In this document: piece after piece, positions 39,091-48,316 of the stretch
Numbering within the stretch: position 1 is the first letter of the stretch
Layout of the letters: each line of letters opens with the position of its first letter
Source: Cylindrospermopsis curvispora GIHE-G1
Lineage (GTDB): Bacteria; Cyanobacteriota; Cyanobacteriia; Cyanobacteriales; Nostocaceae
Assembly (NCBI RefSeq): GCF_014489415.1
Contig: NZ_CP060822.1
Coordinates: forward strand, 1,498,311-1,562,310
DNA: 64,000 nucleotides
Direction: 5' to 3'
Program-made: the position numbers and the translations under genes
The notes under the pieces: generated by a model
Database searches by the model: none
Told to the model about the DNA's origin: nothing
Seen by the model: the letters and a program-made list of their open reading frames with translations, nothing else

Positions 39091-39200
39091 TAGTAGTTAG
39101 GAAGGGCCCACTTTTAATTGGAGCAAATGTAGGTCCTTCTGTTTACCTAGAGATGATGTTCGTAATGAAATCAACCTGGTAGCTAGTAACTACCAGGTTC
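39091..39200 (+). ncRNA. Candidate small RNA with two hairpins
   Basis: After TATAAT at 39081-39086 (no convincing -35), the DNA can form two hairpins. The first is GAAGGGCC near 39100 pairing with GGTCCTTC near 39139, with an AT-rich loop. The second is a perfect 10-bp stem, AACCTGGTAG (39173-39182) with CTACCAGGTT (39190-39199). There is no open frame. Missing evidence is a T run after the second hairpin. It lies next to the high-light-inducible gene, convergent with it. The second hairpin could instead be the transcription end of hli on the minus strand. Confidence 0.3.
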
Positions 39201-39227
39201 TCCAGGAAAAACCTTACGTATCAAAAT

Positions 39228-39407
39228 CTATAAAATACCCCAAAAATGTAGGAAACCTTGACCAGAAAACAACTCAATTAAGGTTGCTGCTACAAAACCA
39301 ATCATGGCCAAGCGACCATTCCAAATCTCGGCCTGGGGAGTGAACCCCCAACGCCATGCATTGCGGTCTTCTGGTACGGAGGTAACGGTTTTTGCTGCAT
39401 TACTCAT
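39228..39407 (-). CDS. hli: High light-inducible protein (Hli/Scp), one-helix CAB-like
   Basis: A small thylakoid protein of the LHC superfamily that binds chlorophyll and carotenoid and protects photosystem II assembly under strong light. The single membrane helix carries the CAB signature [19 protein letters not shown] (Glu and Arg form the ligand pair, Asn/His positions intact). The N-terminal part is polar ([14 protein letters not shown]). I chose the ATG at 39407 (MSNAAKTV), with GGAG eight bases before it, over a GTG three codons upstream. An HLR1-like element overlaps its promoter (39448-39465). Confidence 0.93.
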   Translation of the reverse strand: MSNAAKTVTSVPEDRNAWRWGFTPQAEIWNGRLAMIGFVAATLIELFSGQGFLHFWGIL

Positions 39408-39447
39408 GGTTCGCACTCCAGTTTGAGTTTACTAAGTTTTATTGTCT

Positions 39448-39485
39448 TATGTAAACTAATATAACAAACATTTTCAAAAATGCAA
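39448..39485 (-). promoter_or_regulatory. hli promoter with HLR1-like RpaB site
   Basis: On the minus strand TTGCAT (39480-39485), 16 bases and TATATT (39458-39463) form a promoter about 45 bases upstream of the start codon. Overlapping the -10 is GTTATATT-AG-TTTACATA (39448-39465). This is two 8-bp repeats two bases apart, matching the HLR1 consensus (G/T)TTACA(T/A)(T/A) in the second repeat and with one mismatch in the first. HLR1 is the binding site of RpaB, which controls high-light genes. Confidence 0.6.
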
Positions 39486-39514
39486 CATTCCTTTTTGCTA
39501 TTTCTCTGGAAATG

Positions 39515-42025
39515 TTAACTTCCCGTTTCTAGGACTAAAACTACTGATGTAATTATTTCATCCCGAGTCATGGGGAAGATGTTCTCTCCTCTAGCATCTC
39601 TATCTAGGATGGGTATGGATTCTATAGATGTTTTGAGCATGCGATCTTTATTAGTAACCAGTGCTACTTCCTGACTGGTATTAGTCCTAGTTATGGCCAC
39701 CAGGTTATCGGTTTTGTTATGGAACTTCAACATCTGTGTGCCCAAATCACCTCGATTACCCGGTCTTATACTACTACTGGATATTCTTTTAGCATATCCC
39801 TCCTGGGTTACTAACAGTAAATTTTCTTCTTGTCCAATCGTGACACACCCTATAATTTGCTGACTTTTAAGAATACGGAAGGATTGTAAACCCATGGCAC
39901 CACGTCCCATAACTGGTAGTTGGTCATCGTTAATGGCAAAACGTAAACAACGACCTCCAGAACTGGCTAAAATCAGGTTGTGATTGGGATTGGTTAATTG
40001 GGCAAAACACAATTGGTCATCATCTTTTACCTTTAATATGGTTATTCCCCGCTTGCTAACATTGGTTAATTCTTCTAAGGAAAGCCGCTTAATTCTTCCT
40101 TGTTTGGTTACTATAACCATGTCATGAGTATCTTTGGTTTCCGGAAGGATAAAACGACCCAGAATCCCCTCCACATTCCCTTGAGCTGTGCTAGTGAGCA
40201 GAGTAATTAATGGTATTCCCCTGGGAGAACGGGCACTAATAGGGGAAATATCTCCCACTTTCGCAGGGTACACTTTGCCACTAGTATTGAGAATCAATAG
40301 ATCTTGGTGGGTATTAGTTATTTCAGTTTGAATGAGAAAATCATTTTCTCCCATGATAGCTTCAGCCTTAGCTTTTTTGCTACCAGGAGCCAGACGACGT
40401 ACGTAGCCACGCTGGGTAAATTCCAAAATGGCGGGTTCTGGTGGTTGTTCCTCCGGGGAAATTTTGGATTTTTCCTTTTCTCCTGGAGAGGATGGCTTGA
40501 CCTTATCTGCTTTAACAGCTATGTGCCCAGGTATTAATTTAGTTCTTCTTGTATCCCCATATTTACGTTTGAGATTTCGTAAATCCTTTTTCAAGGATTT
40601 GAGTAACTCACGCCGGTCTTCTAAGAGTCTGCGCAAGGAAGTAATCTGCTCATTGAGCTGATGAAACTCTTCTTGTAAATTTTGCTGTTCTAAACTAGTT
40701 AAACGACGTAATGGCATAGCCAAAATAGCATCAGCTTGAGTTTCCGTTAGCTCTAATTGCTGACAAAGGACCATTTTGGCTGTACTACCATCGGGGGACT
40801 GTCGTAAGATTGAAATTACCTCATCCACAGCGGAAAGAGCTTTCAATAAACCAGCAACTATACTTGCTCGGTTTTCAGCTTTGCCCAACTCATAACTGTA
40901 GCGACGGTTAAGAGTATCTTCCCGAAAACGGAGAAACTCCTGTAACATTTGTCGCAGGCTTAACTGACGGGGTTGTCCTTCTACTAAAGCCAGCAGAATG
41001 GCTCCAAAGGTAGTTTGTAATGCCGTTTGGTGATACAGTTCCCCAATTACCTCCTCCGGGTTAGCATCCCGTTTGAGTTCAATTACTACCCGCATTCCCT
41101 GGCGATCGCTCTCATCACGCAAATCCGAAATTCCGTGTAAGCGACCTTGATTAACCAGATCAGCCACCTTTTCAATCCAACCAGCTTTATTGACCTGATA
41201 GGGTAATTCGGTGACGATAATCGCCGTGCGACGCTTTCCACCTCGGGTAGAAACAATTTCTTCCAGGGAAACCACACCACGTAGGATAATACCACCCTTA
41301 CCCGTATTGTATGCTTCCTTTATTCCCCCATTACCAACAATTTGTCCACCGGTGGGAAAGTCCGGACCTGGAATTAATTCCAGTAGTTTTTCCTCCGTTA
41401 GGTCAGGATGGTCAATTAAAGCGATTAAACCGTCAACTATTTCCCCTAAATTATGGGGGGGAATATTAGTTGCCATTCCCACAGCAATCCCAGCACAGCC
41501 ATTGATTAACAAAAATGGCAACTGAGCTGGTAAGACGGTGGGTTCCTGCTGGGAATTGTCGAAGTTGCCCACAAATTCCACCGTTTCCTCGCCAATTTCC
41601 CTGAGCATTGCTTCATGACCAATTGGTGCCAAGCGGGTTTCCGTATACCGCATTGCTGCTGGTGGGTCATTATCCACACTGCCAAAATTACCATGTCCCC
41701 CCAGTAGGGGATAGCGACTGGAAAAATCCTGTACTAATCTCACCAAAGCATCATATACAGCTTGGTCACCATGGGGATGGTATTTACCCAACACATCACC
41801 AACTACGCGAGCACATTTTCGATAGGGTCTATCTGGTGTTAAACCCAATTCGTGCATGGCATATAAAATTCGCCGATGTACTGGTTTTAATCCGTCGCGT
41901 ACGTCTGGTAATGCTCGCCCTACAATCACACTCATGGCATATTCTAAATAAGACCGTTGCATTTCCGTGTGTAGGGCCGTAGAAACTACCTGTCCCGTGT
42001 TGAGAAGGTTTAACTGTTCTGCCAT
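39515..42025 (-). CDS. gyrA: Type IIA topoisomerase subunit A (GyrA/ParC)
   Basis: Cuts and rejoins DNA with the GyrB/ParE partner (not in this window). The 836 residues contain the breakage-reunion domain with [18 protein letters not shown], the [21 protein letters not shown] and the catalytic Tyr in [10 protein letters not shown], a coiled-coil (about 370-490), and a C-terminal beta-pinwheel ([46 protein letters not shown]). The canonical GyrA box QRRGG(K/R)G is not seen; NVSKRGIT stands near its place, so a ParC/topoisomerase IV-like role is possible. The position equal to E. coli Ser83 is Gln. The symbol is provisional. Confidence 0.85.
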   Translation of the reverse strand: MAEQLNLLNTGQVVSTALHTEMQRSYLEYAMSVIVGRALPDVRDGLKPVHRRILYAMHELGLTPDRPYRKCARVVGDVLGKYHPHGDQAVYDALVRLVQDFSSRYPLLGGHGNFGSVDNDPPAAMRYTETRLAPIGHEAMLREIGEETVEFVGNFDNSQQEPTVLPAQLPFLLINGCAGIAVGMATNIPPHNLGEIVDGLIALIDHPDLTEEKLLELIPGPDFPTGGQIVGNGGIKEAYNTGKGGIILRGVVSLEEIVSTRGGKRRTAIIVTELPYQVNKAGWIEKVADLVNQGRLHGISDLRDESDRQGMRVVIELKRDANPEEVIGELYHQTALQTTFGAILLALVEGQPRQLSLRQMLQEFLRFREDTLNRRYSYELGKAENRASIVAGLLKALSAVDEVISILRQSPDGSTAKMVLCQQLELTETQADAILAMPLRRLTSLEQQNLQEEFHQLNEQITSLRRLLEDRRELLKSLKKDLRNLKRKYGDTRRTKLIPGHIAVKADKVKPSSPGEKEKSKISPEEQPPEPAILEFTQRGYVRRLAPGSKKAKAEAIMGENDFLIQTEITNTHQDLLILNTSGKVYPAKVGDISPISARSPRGIPLITLLTSTAQGNVEGILGRFILPETKDTHDMVIVTKQGRIKRLSLEELTNVSKRGITILKVKDDDQLCFAQLTNPNHNLILASSGGRCLRFAINDDQLPVMGRGAMGLQSFRILKSQQIIGCVTIGQEENLLLVTQEGYAKRISSSSIRPGNRGDLGTQMLKFHNKTDNLVAITRTNTSQEVALVTNKDRMLKTSIESIPILDRDARGENIFPMTRDEIITSVVLVLETGS

Positions 42026-42105
42026 GAGTTCTTCCCTGAATTGTAGCTATATAAAACTCGTTGTAATTGAACACTGTGACAACTGCTGCACCACTAAAAT
42101 ATATG

Positions 42106-42154
42106 GGAGATGGGATCTCCTAATTAATTTTTACCGTTCTTTTGCCAAAAGAAC
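42106..42154. other. Two perfect inverted repeats in a 310-322 base gap
   Basis: GGAGAT-GGG-ATCTCC (42106-42120) and GTTCTTTT-GCC-AAAAGAAC (42136-42154) lie in the gap between the gyrA-like gene (reads leftward) and the response regulator (reads rightward). Either could be an operator or a transcript hairpin; neither is followed by a T run. The rest of the gap is AT-rich promoter DNA with nothing else I recognise. Confidence 0.45.
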
Positions 42155-42347
42155 TCTCATATTGTCCCTGATATGGATTCCACCCCTTAGATTATTGATT
42201 ATTAGGCTTGCTGTTTTATGGTTAAAACTTAGGAAATTCAAACTAATGTAAATTATTTTCATTAATACATATCCCTATGAATTTATCTACAGTCTTTGGT
42301 TATTTTACCTCACCTACCTAAACCTACCTAATTGGATGGAATTTTTC

Positions 42348-42746
42348 ATGAAGACAGTTTTGATTGTGGAAGATGACCTAATTAATGCTCGTGTCTTTAC
42401 CAAGATTTTAACCAAACGTGCTGGTTTAGCGGTAAAACACACGGAAAATGTGGCAGAAGTTATCACCATCGCCCAATCAGGGGGAGCTGATTTGATTTTA
42501 ATGGATGTTTCTCTTTCCCACAGTCTCTATCAAGGTGAGTCTGTGGATGGGATCAAAATTACACAACTGTTAAAATCTCACCCCCAAACAGCAAGGATAC
42601 CTATCATTCTGGTCACCGCCCACGCCATGGACGGCGATCGCGAGAATTTTCTTAAACAAAGTGGTGCTGATGACTATATTTCTAAACCAGTTGTTGACCA
42701 CCAACAATTTATTGCTCAAGTTAAGAATCTCCTGAATGGTAACTGA
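42348..42746 (+). CDS. Single-domain response regulator (CheY-like)
   Basis: About 132 residues, a lone receiver domain: VLIVEDDLINARVF with the acidic pocket, phospho-acceptor Asp in LILMDVSL, Thr in ILVTAHAMDGD, and Lys in DYISKPV. No output domain is present, so it acts through a partner, probably a hybrid kinase elsewhere. An extra loop (SLSHSLYQGESVDG) follows the phosphorylation site. The ATG at 42348 (MKTVLIVEDD) fits the family better than the upstream ATG at 42336. Confidence 0.92.
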   Translation: MKTVLIVEDDLINARVFTKILTKRAGLAVKHTENVAEVITIAQSGGADLILMDVSLSHSLYQGESVDGIKITQLLKSHPQTARIPIILVTAHAMDGDRENFLKQSGADDYISKPVVDHQQFIAQVKNLLNGN

Positions 42747-42765
42747 GAATCGTCTTGACCCATTG

Positions 42766-43644
42766 CTACTGATTGTCTATTGGGCTGGGTGTCTCTTCTT
42801 TCGGTTCTAGAGCTGATCTAATCTGAGGTAGTTCTAAAAACTTTTTAGCATCTAATAGTAACTTTGTTCCCCAAAGATTTTCTTTGAGAAACTCAAGATC
42901 TCCATACCTTTGATCTATTTTTAGGGCCTGTTCTCCCTTGGTTAAGCCCTGTTGACTTTCACCCTGGGTGTAAAGAGCTACTGCTAATGCTAAGAGAGCT
43001 TCCGCTGCTCTCTGGTCTATGGCAATTGCTTTTTCCCATTCTCTAATGGCACCCTTCACGTCTCCCTGTTCGTATTTAATTAGACCAATGTTATTAATTG
43101 CTGGCCAGAATTTCTTGTCTTGATTAGCAGCTTGGTTAAGTTGGGCGATCGCTTCTGGTAATCTACCCAACATGTAATAGGTATTACCTAAATTAAATAA
43201 TCCTTCCGGATCATTTGGTCTTACTTTTAACCCTAATTGATAGTATCTTACTGAAAGTTGATAATTTTTCTGTTGGAAATTAGCTGATCCCAGGGCAAAT
43301 AAAATATCGGGATTATTGGGGTTGAGTTTTTGGGCTTGTGTCAAAGAGGCGATCGCTTCTGGGAAATCCTTTCTTTGTACATGTAACTGACTTAACAAAA
43401 ACCATACTTTATCATTTTTTGGTGCCAATTGCACGGCCAATTTGGCTCTGGGTATGGCCAGCTCAAACTGCTCAAATCGAGCCAGTTGGGCTGCTTCCTG
43501 GGCTAGTCTTAACCCTTGCTTTTCTAAATTTGCCCTATTGAGTTGTATAGTATACGGGAGAAGTGCCTGTGCTTGAACAGGATCGGGTAGACTCCATAAA
43601 CCACAGACAACTAAAACAGAGATTAAACCAAGGTATTTCGGCAC
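42766..43644 (-). CDS. TPR-repeat protein, exported
   Basis: 292 residues. A signal peptide (about 1-25, ending PVQAQA) is followed by five to six tetratricopeptide repeats from about 42 to 255 (such as NKVWFLLSQLHVQRKDFPEAIASLTQAQKL split over one repeat, and EGLFNLGNTYYMLGRLPEAIAQL). TPRs form a superhelix for protein-protein contacts. It should act in the periplasm or lumen. Partners are unknown. It converges on the response regulator gene with 19 bases between the stops. Confidence 0.85.
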   Translation of the reverse strand: MPKYLGLISVLVVCGLWSLPDPVQAQALLPYTIQLNRANLEKQGLRLAQEAAQLARFEQFELAIPRAKLAVQLAPKNDKVWFLLSQLHVQRKDFPEAIASLTQAQKLNPNNPDILFALGSANFQQKNYQLSVRYYQLGLKVRPNDPEGLFNLGNTYYMLGRLPEAIAQLNQAANQDKKFWPAINNIGLIKYEQGDVKGAIREWEKAIAIDQRAAEALLALAVALYTQGESQQGLTKGEQALKIDQRYGDLEFLKENLWGTKLLLDAKKFLELPQIRSALEPKEETPSPIDNQ

Positions 43645-43968
43645 ACTACCGCCTCTTAAGTCATAAATTAAATCTTCTTTACCATAGCTTAGACGATTTT
43701 TAACCGAAACAACATCAAAAATTTTGCTCCTAGATGTAAAAAAATCACAGGGTGGGAAATTTTCACTTCCTTAAAGAAATATTACGAATTATGAACTATG
43801 ATTATAAATAGACACCCATTTATCAAAAATCAGTTCCAGAGGAGGAGTTAATACTCGTACTAGTTTAGGCAAAACAAATAAATAACAATGATTAGAACCA
43901 AAAAAACCTATTAAGACAGGCATTAATTTAAGTAAAAACACAAAAAAAATACAAAGAGGTGAGGACAA
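43645..43968. other. Divergent intergenic region, no gene seen
   Basis: 324 bases between the TPR gene (leftward) and the efflux operon (rightward). It is AT-rich, with GAGGTGAGGAC just before the ATG at 43969 as the ribosome binding site. A 66-codon minus-strand frame (43789-43989) crosses it but looks like chance. I see no clear operator, though both promoters must lie here. Confidence 0.4.
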
Positions 43969-45435
43969 ATGGTTAGCATAAGTAAACACGTTGAGATTCC
44001 TCTAATAGGTAAAAAAGGTCATTATTCCTGGCGGTGGATAATAGGGATCATGGCATCTGGGGTGTTAATATTGGGAGTAACAACCATCATAAAAGTTGGC
44101 AATTCTGAAAATCGTAAACCAGATATTAGCAAACTAACCGTTCCGGTAGAAGCCAAAGATCTCACCGTGAGAATTACAGCTAGTGGTAAGGTACAACCAA
44201 TACAAAGTGTCAATGTGAGTCCTAAGAATGCTGGTTTATTGGCAGAATTAAACGTGGAGCAGGGACAAAAAGTGGACCAAGGACAAATAATAGCCCGCAT
44301 GGATGATTCAGAGATCAGAATGGGAATTTTGCAGTTTCAGGCCAATTTAGAACAAGCAAAAGCCCAGTTAGCAGATGCTCAAGCAGGTAGTCGGGTTGAA
44401 GATATAGCCCAAGCCAAGGCCAGAGTAAACCAGGCAAAAGCCCAATTAGAAATCATTCGTTCAGGTAGTCGTTCCCAAGAGATTGAACAGGCAAAAGCGA
44501 GTGTAGAAGGTGCCAGATCCCAGTTAGAACTAACCCAAGCAAGACTCAACCGATATCAAAATCTGGCCAAGGAGGGGGCAATTTCCCAGGACACCTTAGA
44601 CCAGTACATCACAGAAAATAAAAGGGCAAAATCCAGCTTACAGGAAGCGGAGAAACGATTGTCCTTACAAGAAGCTGGTAATCGTCAGCAGGAGATTAGA
44701 AAACAGCAAGCAGTGGTTACCCAAGAAATAGAAGGACTGCGCAAATTAGAAAATGGCAGTCGTCCCCAGGAAATAGTCAGACTCACAGCAGTGGTGGAAG
44801 CAGCAAGAGCCCAGTTAAAACGACAACAAGTTCAATTGGAAGATACCATTATTCGCGCTCCCTTTGCGGGAATCATCACTCAAAAATACGCCAATATTGG
44901 TGCTTTTGTTACCCCCACCACTTCCGCTTCCAGTAGTACCTCAGCCACTTCTAGCTCAATTGTGGCCTTAGCAAGAGGTTTAGAAGTGTTATCTTTAGTC
45001 CCGGAAGCGGACATTGCCAGGATAAAACAGGGACAGCAAGTAGAAATCATCAGTGATGCTTATCCAGAGCAAGTATTTACAGGACGTGTTCGTTTAATAG
45101 CACCCGAAGCAGTAATAGAGCAAGGTGTTACCTCCTTCCAGGTGAGGATTTTCATCGTCAATGGTGGAGATAAGTTACGCTCAGGTTTAAATGTGGATGT
45201 GACCTTTTTAGGCGATCGCTTGGAAGATGCTATAACCATTCCCACAGTTGCCATTCTCACAGAAGATGGTAAAACCGGGGTGTTAGTACCGGATAGTGAT
45301 AACAAACCAAAGTTTAGGGAAATTACCATGGGAGCGCAAATCAAAAACGAAACTCAGGTTTTAACAGGAATACAAACGGGAGATTTGATATTTATTAATC
45401 CCCCCAAAGACTACAAAAGCAAAAAACCAAACTAA
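43969..45435 (+). CDS. HlyD/MacA-like periplasmic adaptor of an ABC efflux system
   Basis: 488 residues: N-terminal membrane anchor (about 22-42, WIIGIMASGVLILGVTTII), a lipoyl-like half (GKVQPIQSVNVSPKNAGLLAEL), a long alpha-helical hairpin with repeated NQAKAQLE/EQAKASVEGARSQL-type heptads (about 120-280), the second lipoyl half (IIRAPFAGIITQKYANIGAFV), then a beta-barrel and a membrane-proximal part. The hairpin would contact a TolC-type outer membrane channel. It is first in an adaptor-permease-ATPase operon, as in DevBCA and MacAB. Substrate is unknown. Confidence 0.9.
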   Translation: MVSISKHVEIPLIGKKGHYSWRWIIGIMASGVLILGVTTIIKVGNSENRKPDISKLTVPVEAKDLTVRITASGKVQPIQSVNVSPKNAGLLAELNVEQGQKVDQGQIIARMDDSEIRMGILQFQANLEQAKAQLADAQAGSRVEDIAQAKARVNQAKAQLEIIRSGSRSQEIEQAKASVEGARSQLELTQARLNRYQNLAKEGAISQDTLDQYITENKRAKSSLQEAEKRLSLQEAGNRQQEIRKQQAVVTQEIEGLRKLENGSRPQEIVRLTAVVEAARAQLKRQQVQLEDTIIRAPFAGIITQKYANIGAFVTPTTSASSSTSATSSSIVALARGLEVLSLVPEADIARIKQGQQVEIISDAYPEQVFTGRVRLIAPEAVIEQGVTSFQVRIFIVNGGDKLRSGLNVDVTFLGDRLEDAITIPTVAILTEDGKTGVLVPDSDNKPKFREITMGAQIKNETQVLTGIQTGDLIFINPPKDYKSKKPN

Positions 45436-45452
45436 ATGAAATATTAAAACCT

Positions 45453-46670
45453 ATGAACTTTGTAGAAACCTTACAAATGGCTGGTAAAACCCTACTGGCA
45501 AATAAACTCAGAACCGCCTTAACCATGCTAGGGATTATTATTGGTAATAGCTCGGTTATTTTAATGGTTGGTCTAGGAGAAGGGGGACAAAGATATGTAG
45601 CTCAACAGTTAAATTCCCTAGGTCCCAATGTGTTGTTTGTAATTCCGGGGAACGAAGAAACTCAAAGGGTTTCTCGGGATGTAATCAAGACTTTAGTATA
45701 TGCAGATGCTGAAGCTATTGAAACTCAAGTTCCTACTATTAAGGCAACTGCAGCAGAACTAAACAGTAGGCAAGTGGTGACCTATAAAAACAAAAATACT
45801 AATATCAACATCATTGGTACGACACCCAATTTCTTGAAAGTGCGCAACTTTGAAGTAGCTACAGGTAGATTCTTCAATGATTTGGATATGGAACGGAGTA
45901 ACCAGGTAGTAGTTATTGGTAGTAAGTTAAAACAAAAGATGTTTGGGAATCAAAATCCCATTAGTCAGCGGATTAAAATAAAAAACACCAGTTTTCAAAT
46001 AATTGGTGTGTTAACAGAAAAGGGATCTAATTTAGGTGTTGACTATGATTCATCTGCGCTAATTCCCATCATGACCTCAGCAAATCGCATAGTTGGGAAA
46101 ACATCTCCCTATGGATTAGAGGTCACCTATATAACTGCTTCTGCTCAAGATGCTGATAGCGTAGATGCGGCAAAATTCCAAATTACTAATTTACTCAGAC
46201 GACGCCATAAACTGGTGGGAGAAAATGACTTTACTATTCGTACCCAAAAGGATGCTTTACAAATAGTGGGTCAAATTTCCAATGCTCTGAGTTTGATGTT
46301 GGTGGGAATTGCTGGCATTTCTCTGTTTGTTGGTGGTATTGGAATCATGAATATCATGTTGGTTTCGGTAACTGAACGAACCCAAGAAATTGGTTTGAGA
46401 AAGGCTATAGGTGCTACCCAACAAGACATTTTACTTCAGTTTATTATTGAAGCCATTATTGTTTCCGTAATTGGTGGATTAGCTGGTACTGGTATAGGAA
46501 TTGGTGGACTAAGTTTAGTGTCTTCCCTAGGGATAATAGATGCTACTACTTCCCTTAGTTCCATTCTCATAACCGTAGGTATTTCTGGCGCAATCGGTCT
46601 ATTTTTCGGCGTTTTCCCTGCTCGTCGTGCTGCTCAACTAGATCCTATCGTGGCTTTAAGAAGTGCTTAG
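45453..46670 (+). CDS. MacB/FtsX-type ABC permease
   Basis: 405 residues. One N-terminal membrane helix (about 20-42, LRTALTMLGIIIGNSSVILMV) is followed by a large periplasmic MacB-PCD domain (about 50-270, with QQLNSLGPNVLFVIPG) and three C-terminal helices of the FtsX domain (VGGIGIMNIMLVSVTERTQEIGLRKAIGATQQDI around 300, ending RRAAQLDPIVALRS). Such permeases do not form a channel but drive the adaptor-TolC pump mechanically. It starts 17 bases after the adaptor gene. Confidence 0.93.
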   Translation: MNFVETLQMAGKTLLANKLRTALTMLGIIIGNSSVILMVGLGEGGQRYVAQQLNSLGPNVLFVIPGNEETQRVSRDVIKTLVYADAEAIETQVPTIKATAAELNSRQVVTYKNKNTNINIIGTTPNFLKVRNFEVATGRFFNDLDMERSNQVVVIGSKLKQKMFGNQNPISQRIKIKNTSFQIIGVLTEKGSNLGVDYDSSALIPIMTSANRIVGKTSPYGLEVTYITASAQDADSVDAAKFQITNLLRRRHKLVGENDFTIRTQKDALQIVGQISNALSLMLVGIAGISLFVGGIGIMNIMLVSVTERTQEIGLRKAIGATQQDILLQFIIEAIIVSVIGGLAGTGIGIGGLSLVSSLGIIDATTSLSSILITVGISGAIGLFFGVFPARRAAQLDPIVALRSA

Positions 46671-46694
46671 AAAAAGAATATAGGATAAACTTTT

Positions 46695-47471
46695 ATGTCT
46701 ACAACCTTGATGATTAGTGACTTGGTAAATGAATCTCTGGATGGTAATTCTTGCTCTCAACCAGAGATTATCCGCTTGGAGAATATATTTAAAGTCTATG
46801 GAACCGGGGAAACAGAAGTGAGGGCCCTGAATAATATTAACCTAGTAATTAATCAAGGAGAATATTGTGCCATCATGGGTCCTTCTGGTTCCGGTAAATC
46901 TACCGCCATGAATATTATTGGTTGTTTAGACCGCCCCAGTGGTGGTAATTATTATTTAGATGATGTGAATGTTGCTGATATGAATGATCAACAGTTGGCA
47001 CAAATTCGCAATCTCAAATTGGGTTTTGTTTTTCAACAATTTCATTTATTAACTCAATTGACAGCTCTAGAAAACGTCATGCTACCCATGGTTTATGCTG
47101 GTGTTAAACCTGCAGAAAGAAAAGCCAGAGCTATAGAAGCTCTGATTAAAGTGGGTTTGGAAAAACGCCTGCACAATAAACCCAATCAACTATCGGGAGG
47201 ACAACAACAACGAGTGGCGATCGCTCGCGCAATTGTCAATGCTCCAGTGGTACTTTTAGCAGATGAACCAACTGGTGCATTGGATTCTCGGACTACCCAA
47301 GAGGTGTTGGATATTTTTAGTGAGTTAAATAGTACGGGAATCACTGTAATTATGGTAACTCATGAAACGGAAGTAGCTAGTCAAACTAAACGTATTGTTT
47401 GGTTTCGGGATGGTGAAGTGGTTCATTCCCATCTCACACCCGAGGAACTACATCATTTGGTCAGCGGTTGA
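46695..47471 (+). CDS. ABC transporter ATPase, MacB/LolD class
   Basis: 258 residues with Walker [11 protein letters not shown]-loop VFQQFHLL, signature [14 protein letters not shown], Walker [12 protein letters not shown] and switch His in MVTHE. The opening [23 protein letters not shown] is typical of LolD/MacB ATPases. The N-terminus has an extra 25 residues. It powers the permease encoded 24 bases upstream and completes the three-gene efflux operon. Confidence 0.95.
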   Translation: MSTTLMISDLVNESLDGNSCSQPEIIRLENIFKVYGTGETEVRALNNINLVINQGEYCAIMGPSGSGKSTAMNIIGCLDRPSGGNYYLDDVNVADMNDQQLAQIRNLKLGFVFQQFHLLTQLTALENVMLPMVYAGVKPAERKARAIEALIKVGLEKRLHNKPNQLSGGQQQRVAIARAIVNAPVVLLADEPTGALDSRTTQEVLDIFSELNSTGITVIMVTHETEVASQTKRIVWFRDGEVVHSHLTPEELHHLVSG

Positions 47472-47506
47472 TTTATCTTTTGTTTTTAAAAACCATTTTA
47501 TGGTTC

Positions 47507-47567
47507 TAAGTGGGTGGGTAGAATTAAATATAAGATCAACCTACAAATAATTGTGCCTCCCTACTTA
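47507..47567 (-). repeat. Inverted-repeat element, copy I (61 bp, short form)
   Basis: TAAGTGGGTGGGTAGAATT at one end and AATTGTGCCTCCCTACTTA at the other, with only CAACCTAC between the arms. The terminal TTA (47565-47567) is, on the minus strand, the TAA stop of the membrane protein gene at 47565-48275. Confidence 0.85.
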
Positions 47568-48275
47568 AGGTTGTTCATCATAGTAATCATCATCGGATTC
47601 TGGTCGAGACCTTGGTGTTTGGGAGCGACCACGAGGGGAGCTTCTAATGCGACGACTGACCTCACTAAATAAGTCCTCCCGCACATAAGGATAGTCACTT
47701 ACCCACAAATTACGACCGGGGATGTAAATATTGCTAAATTCTTCAATTGTGCTTAAATCATCGCTGTTAGACATCACTAACATCTCCGCCACCTGACCAC
47801 GGGCGATCGCCTTATGTGTGGAACGTAAGGGAGCATCAAATTCAATGGTGAATCCTGTGTTATCGCCAACTTCTAAATTGATCCGCTTTTCCCGATTTTC
47901 GATAATGACCAATTCTCCGCGATTATTGACTGTCTCTTGTTTGCCAATTACTTTTTCTGTAATCCACCAGTCTACAATCCTTCCTCGAAAAAAACCACCA
48001 TATTTATAACTACGATATTTAAAATTACGAATACTCGCTTGATAAACGGGATACCATAACCAAAAAAAACCACCGAAAACACCAAAAACAAATACCAAAC
48101 CAAAGTCCAATTGCAAAAGGTTTTTAATCAGCAAAATCACCACCACTGTCACCACAGAAATTAACAGTCTTTGGAGAAAATTATTGAATTTTCCCCAGTA
48201 GTATTTATACTGGTCACCACTAGCAATCAAAGGAATAATCTGTTCTAGTTTTTGCCGAGTCAGTGGAATAATCAT
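47565..48275 (-). CDS. Membrane protein, unknown function
   Basis: 236 residues. Two close membrane helices (about 36-75, LLISVVTVVVILLIK and FGLVFVFGVFGGFFWLW) are followed by a soluble part (about 85-205, with KYGGFFRGRIVDWWITEKV) and a charged low-complexity tail rich in Arg, Ser, Pro and Asp (SSPRGRSQTPRSRPES). Cyanobacterial proteins like this are sometimes labelled phosphate transport permease, but nothing here supports that. Its stop codon coincides with the end of a repeat element. Confidence 0.75.
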   Translation of the reverse strand: MIIPLTRQKLEQIIPLIASGDQYKYYWGKFNNFLQRLLISVVTVVVILLIKNLLQLDFGLVFVFGVFGGFFWLWYPVYQASIRNFKYRSYKYGGFFRGRIVDWWITEKVIGKQETVNNRGELVIIENREKRINLEVGDNTGFTIEFDAPLRSTHKAIARGQVAEMLVMSNSDDLSTIEEFSNIYIPGRNLWVSDYPYVREDLFSEVSRRIRSSPRGRSQTPRSRPESDDDYYDEQP

Positions 48276-48316
48276 AATCTAATCTTGCTCCCTAAACCTT
48301 GATTCCCCATCCGCAA

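Noticed and set aside
43789-43989. 66-codon hydrophobic minus-strand frame
   Set aside because: It overlaps the start of the adaptor gene, and its hydrophobicity can be explained by A/T-rich sequence; no supporting context.
47565-48275. Phosphate ABC transporter permease label
   Set aside because: Only two membrane helices and none of the permease signatures; left as unknown function.
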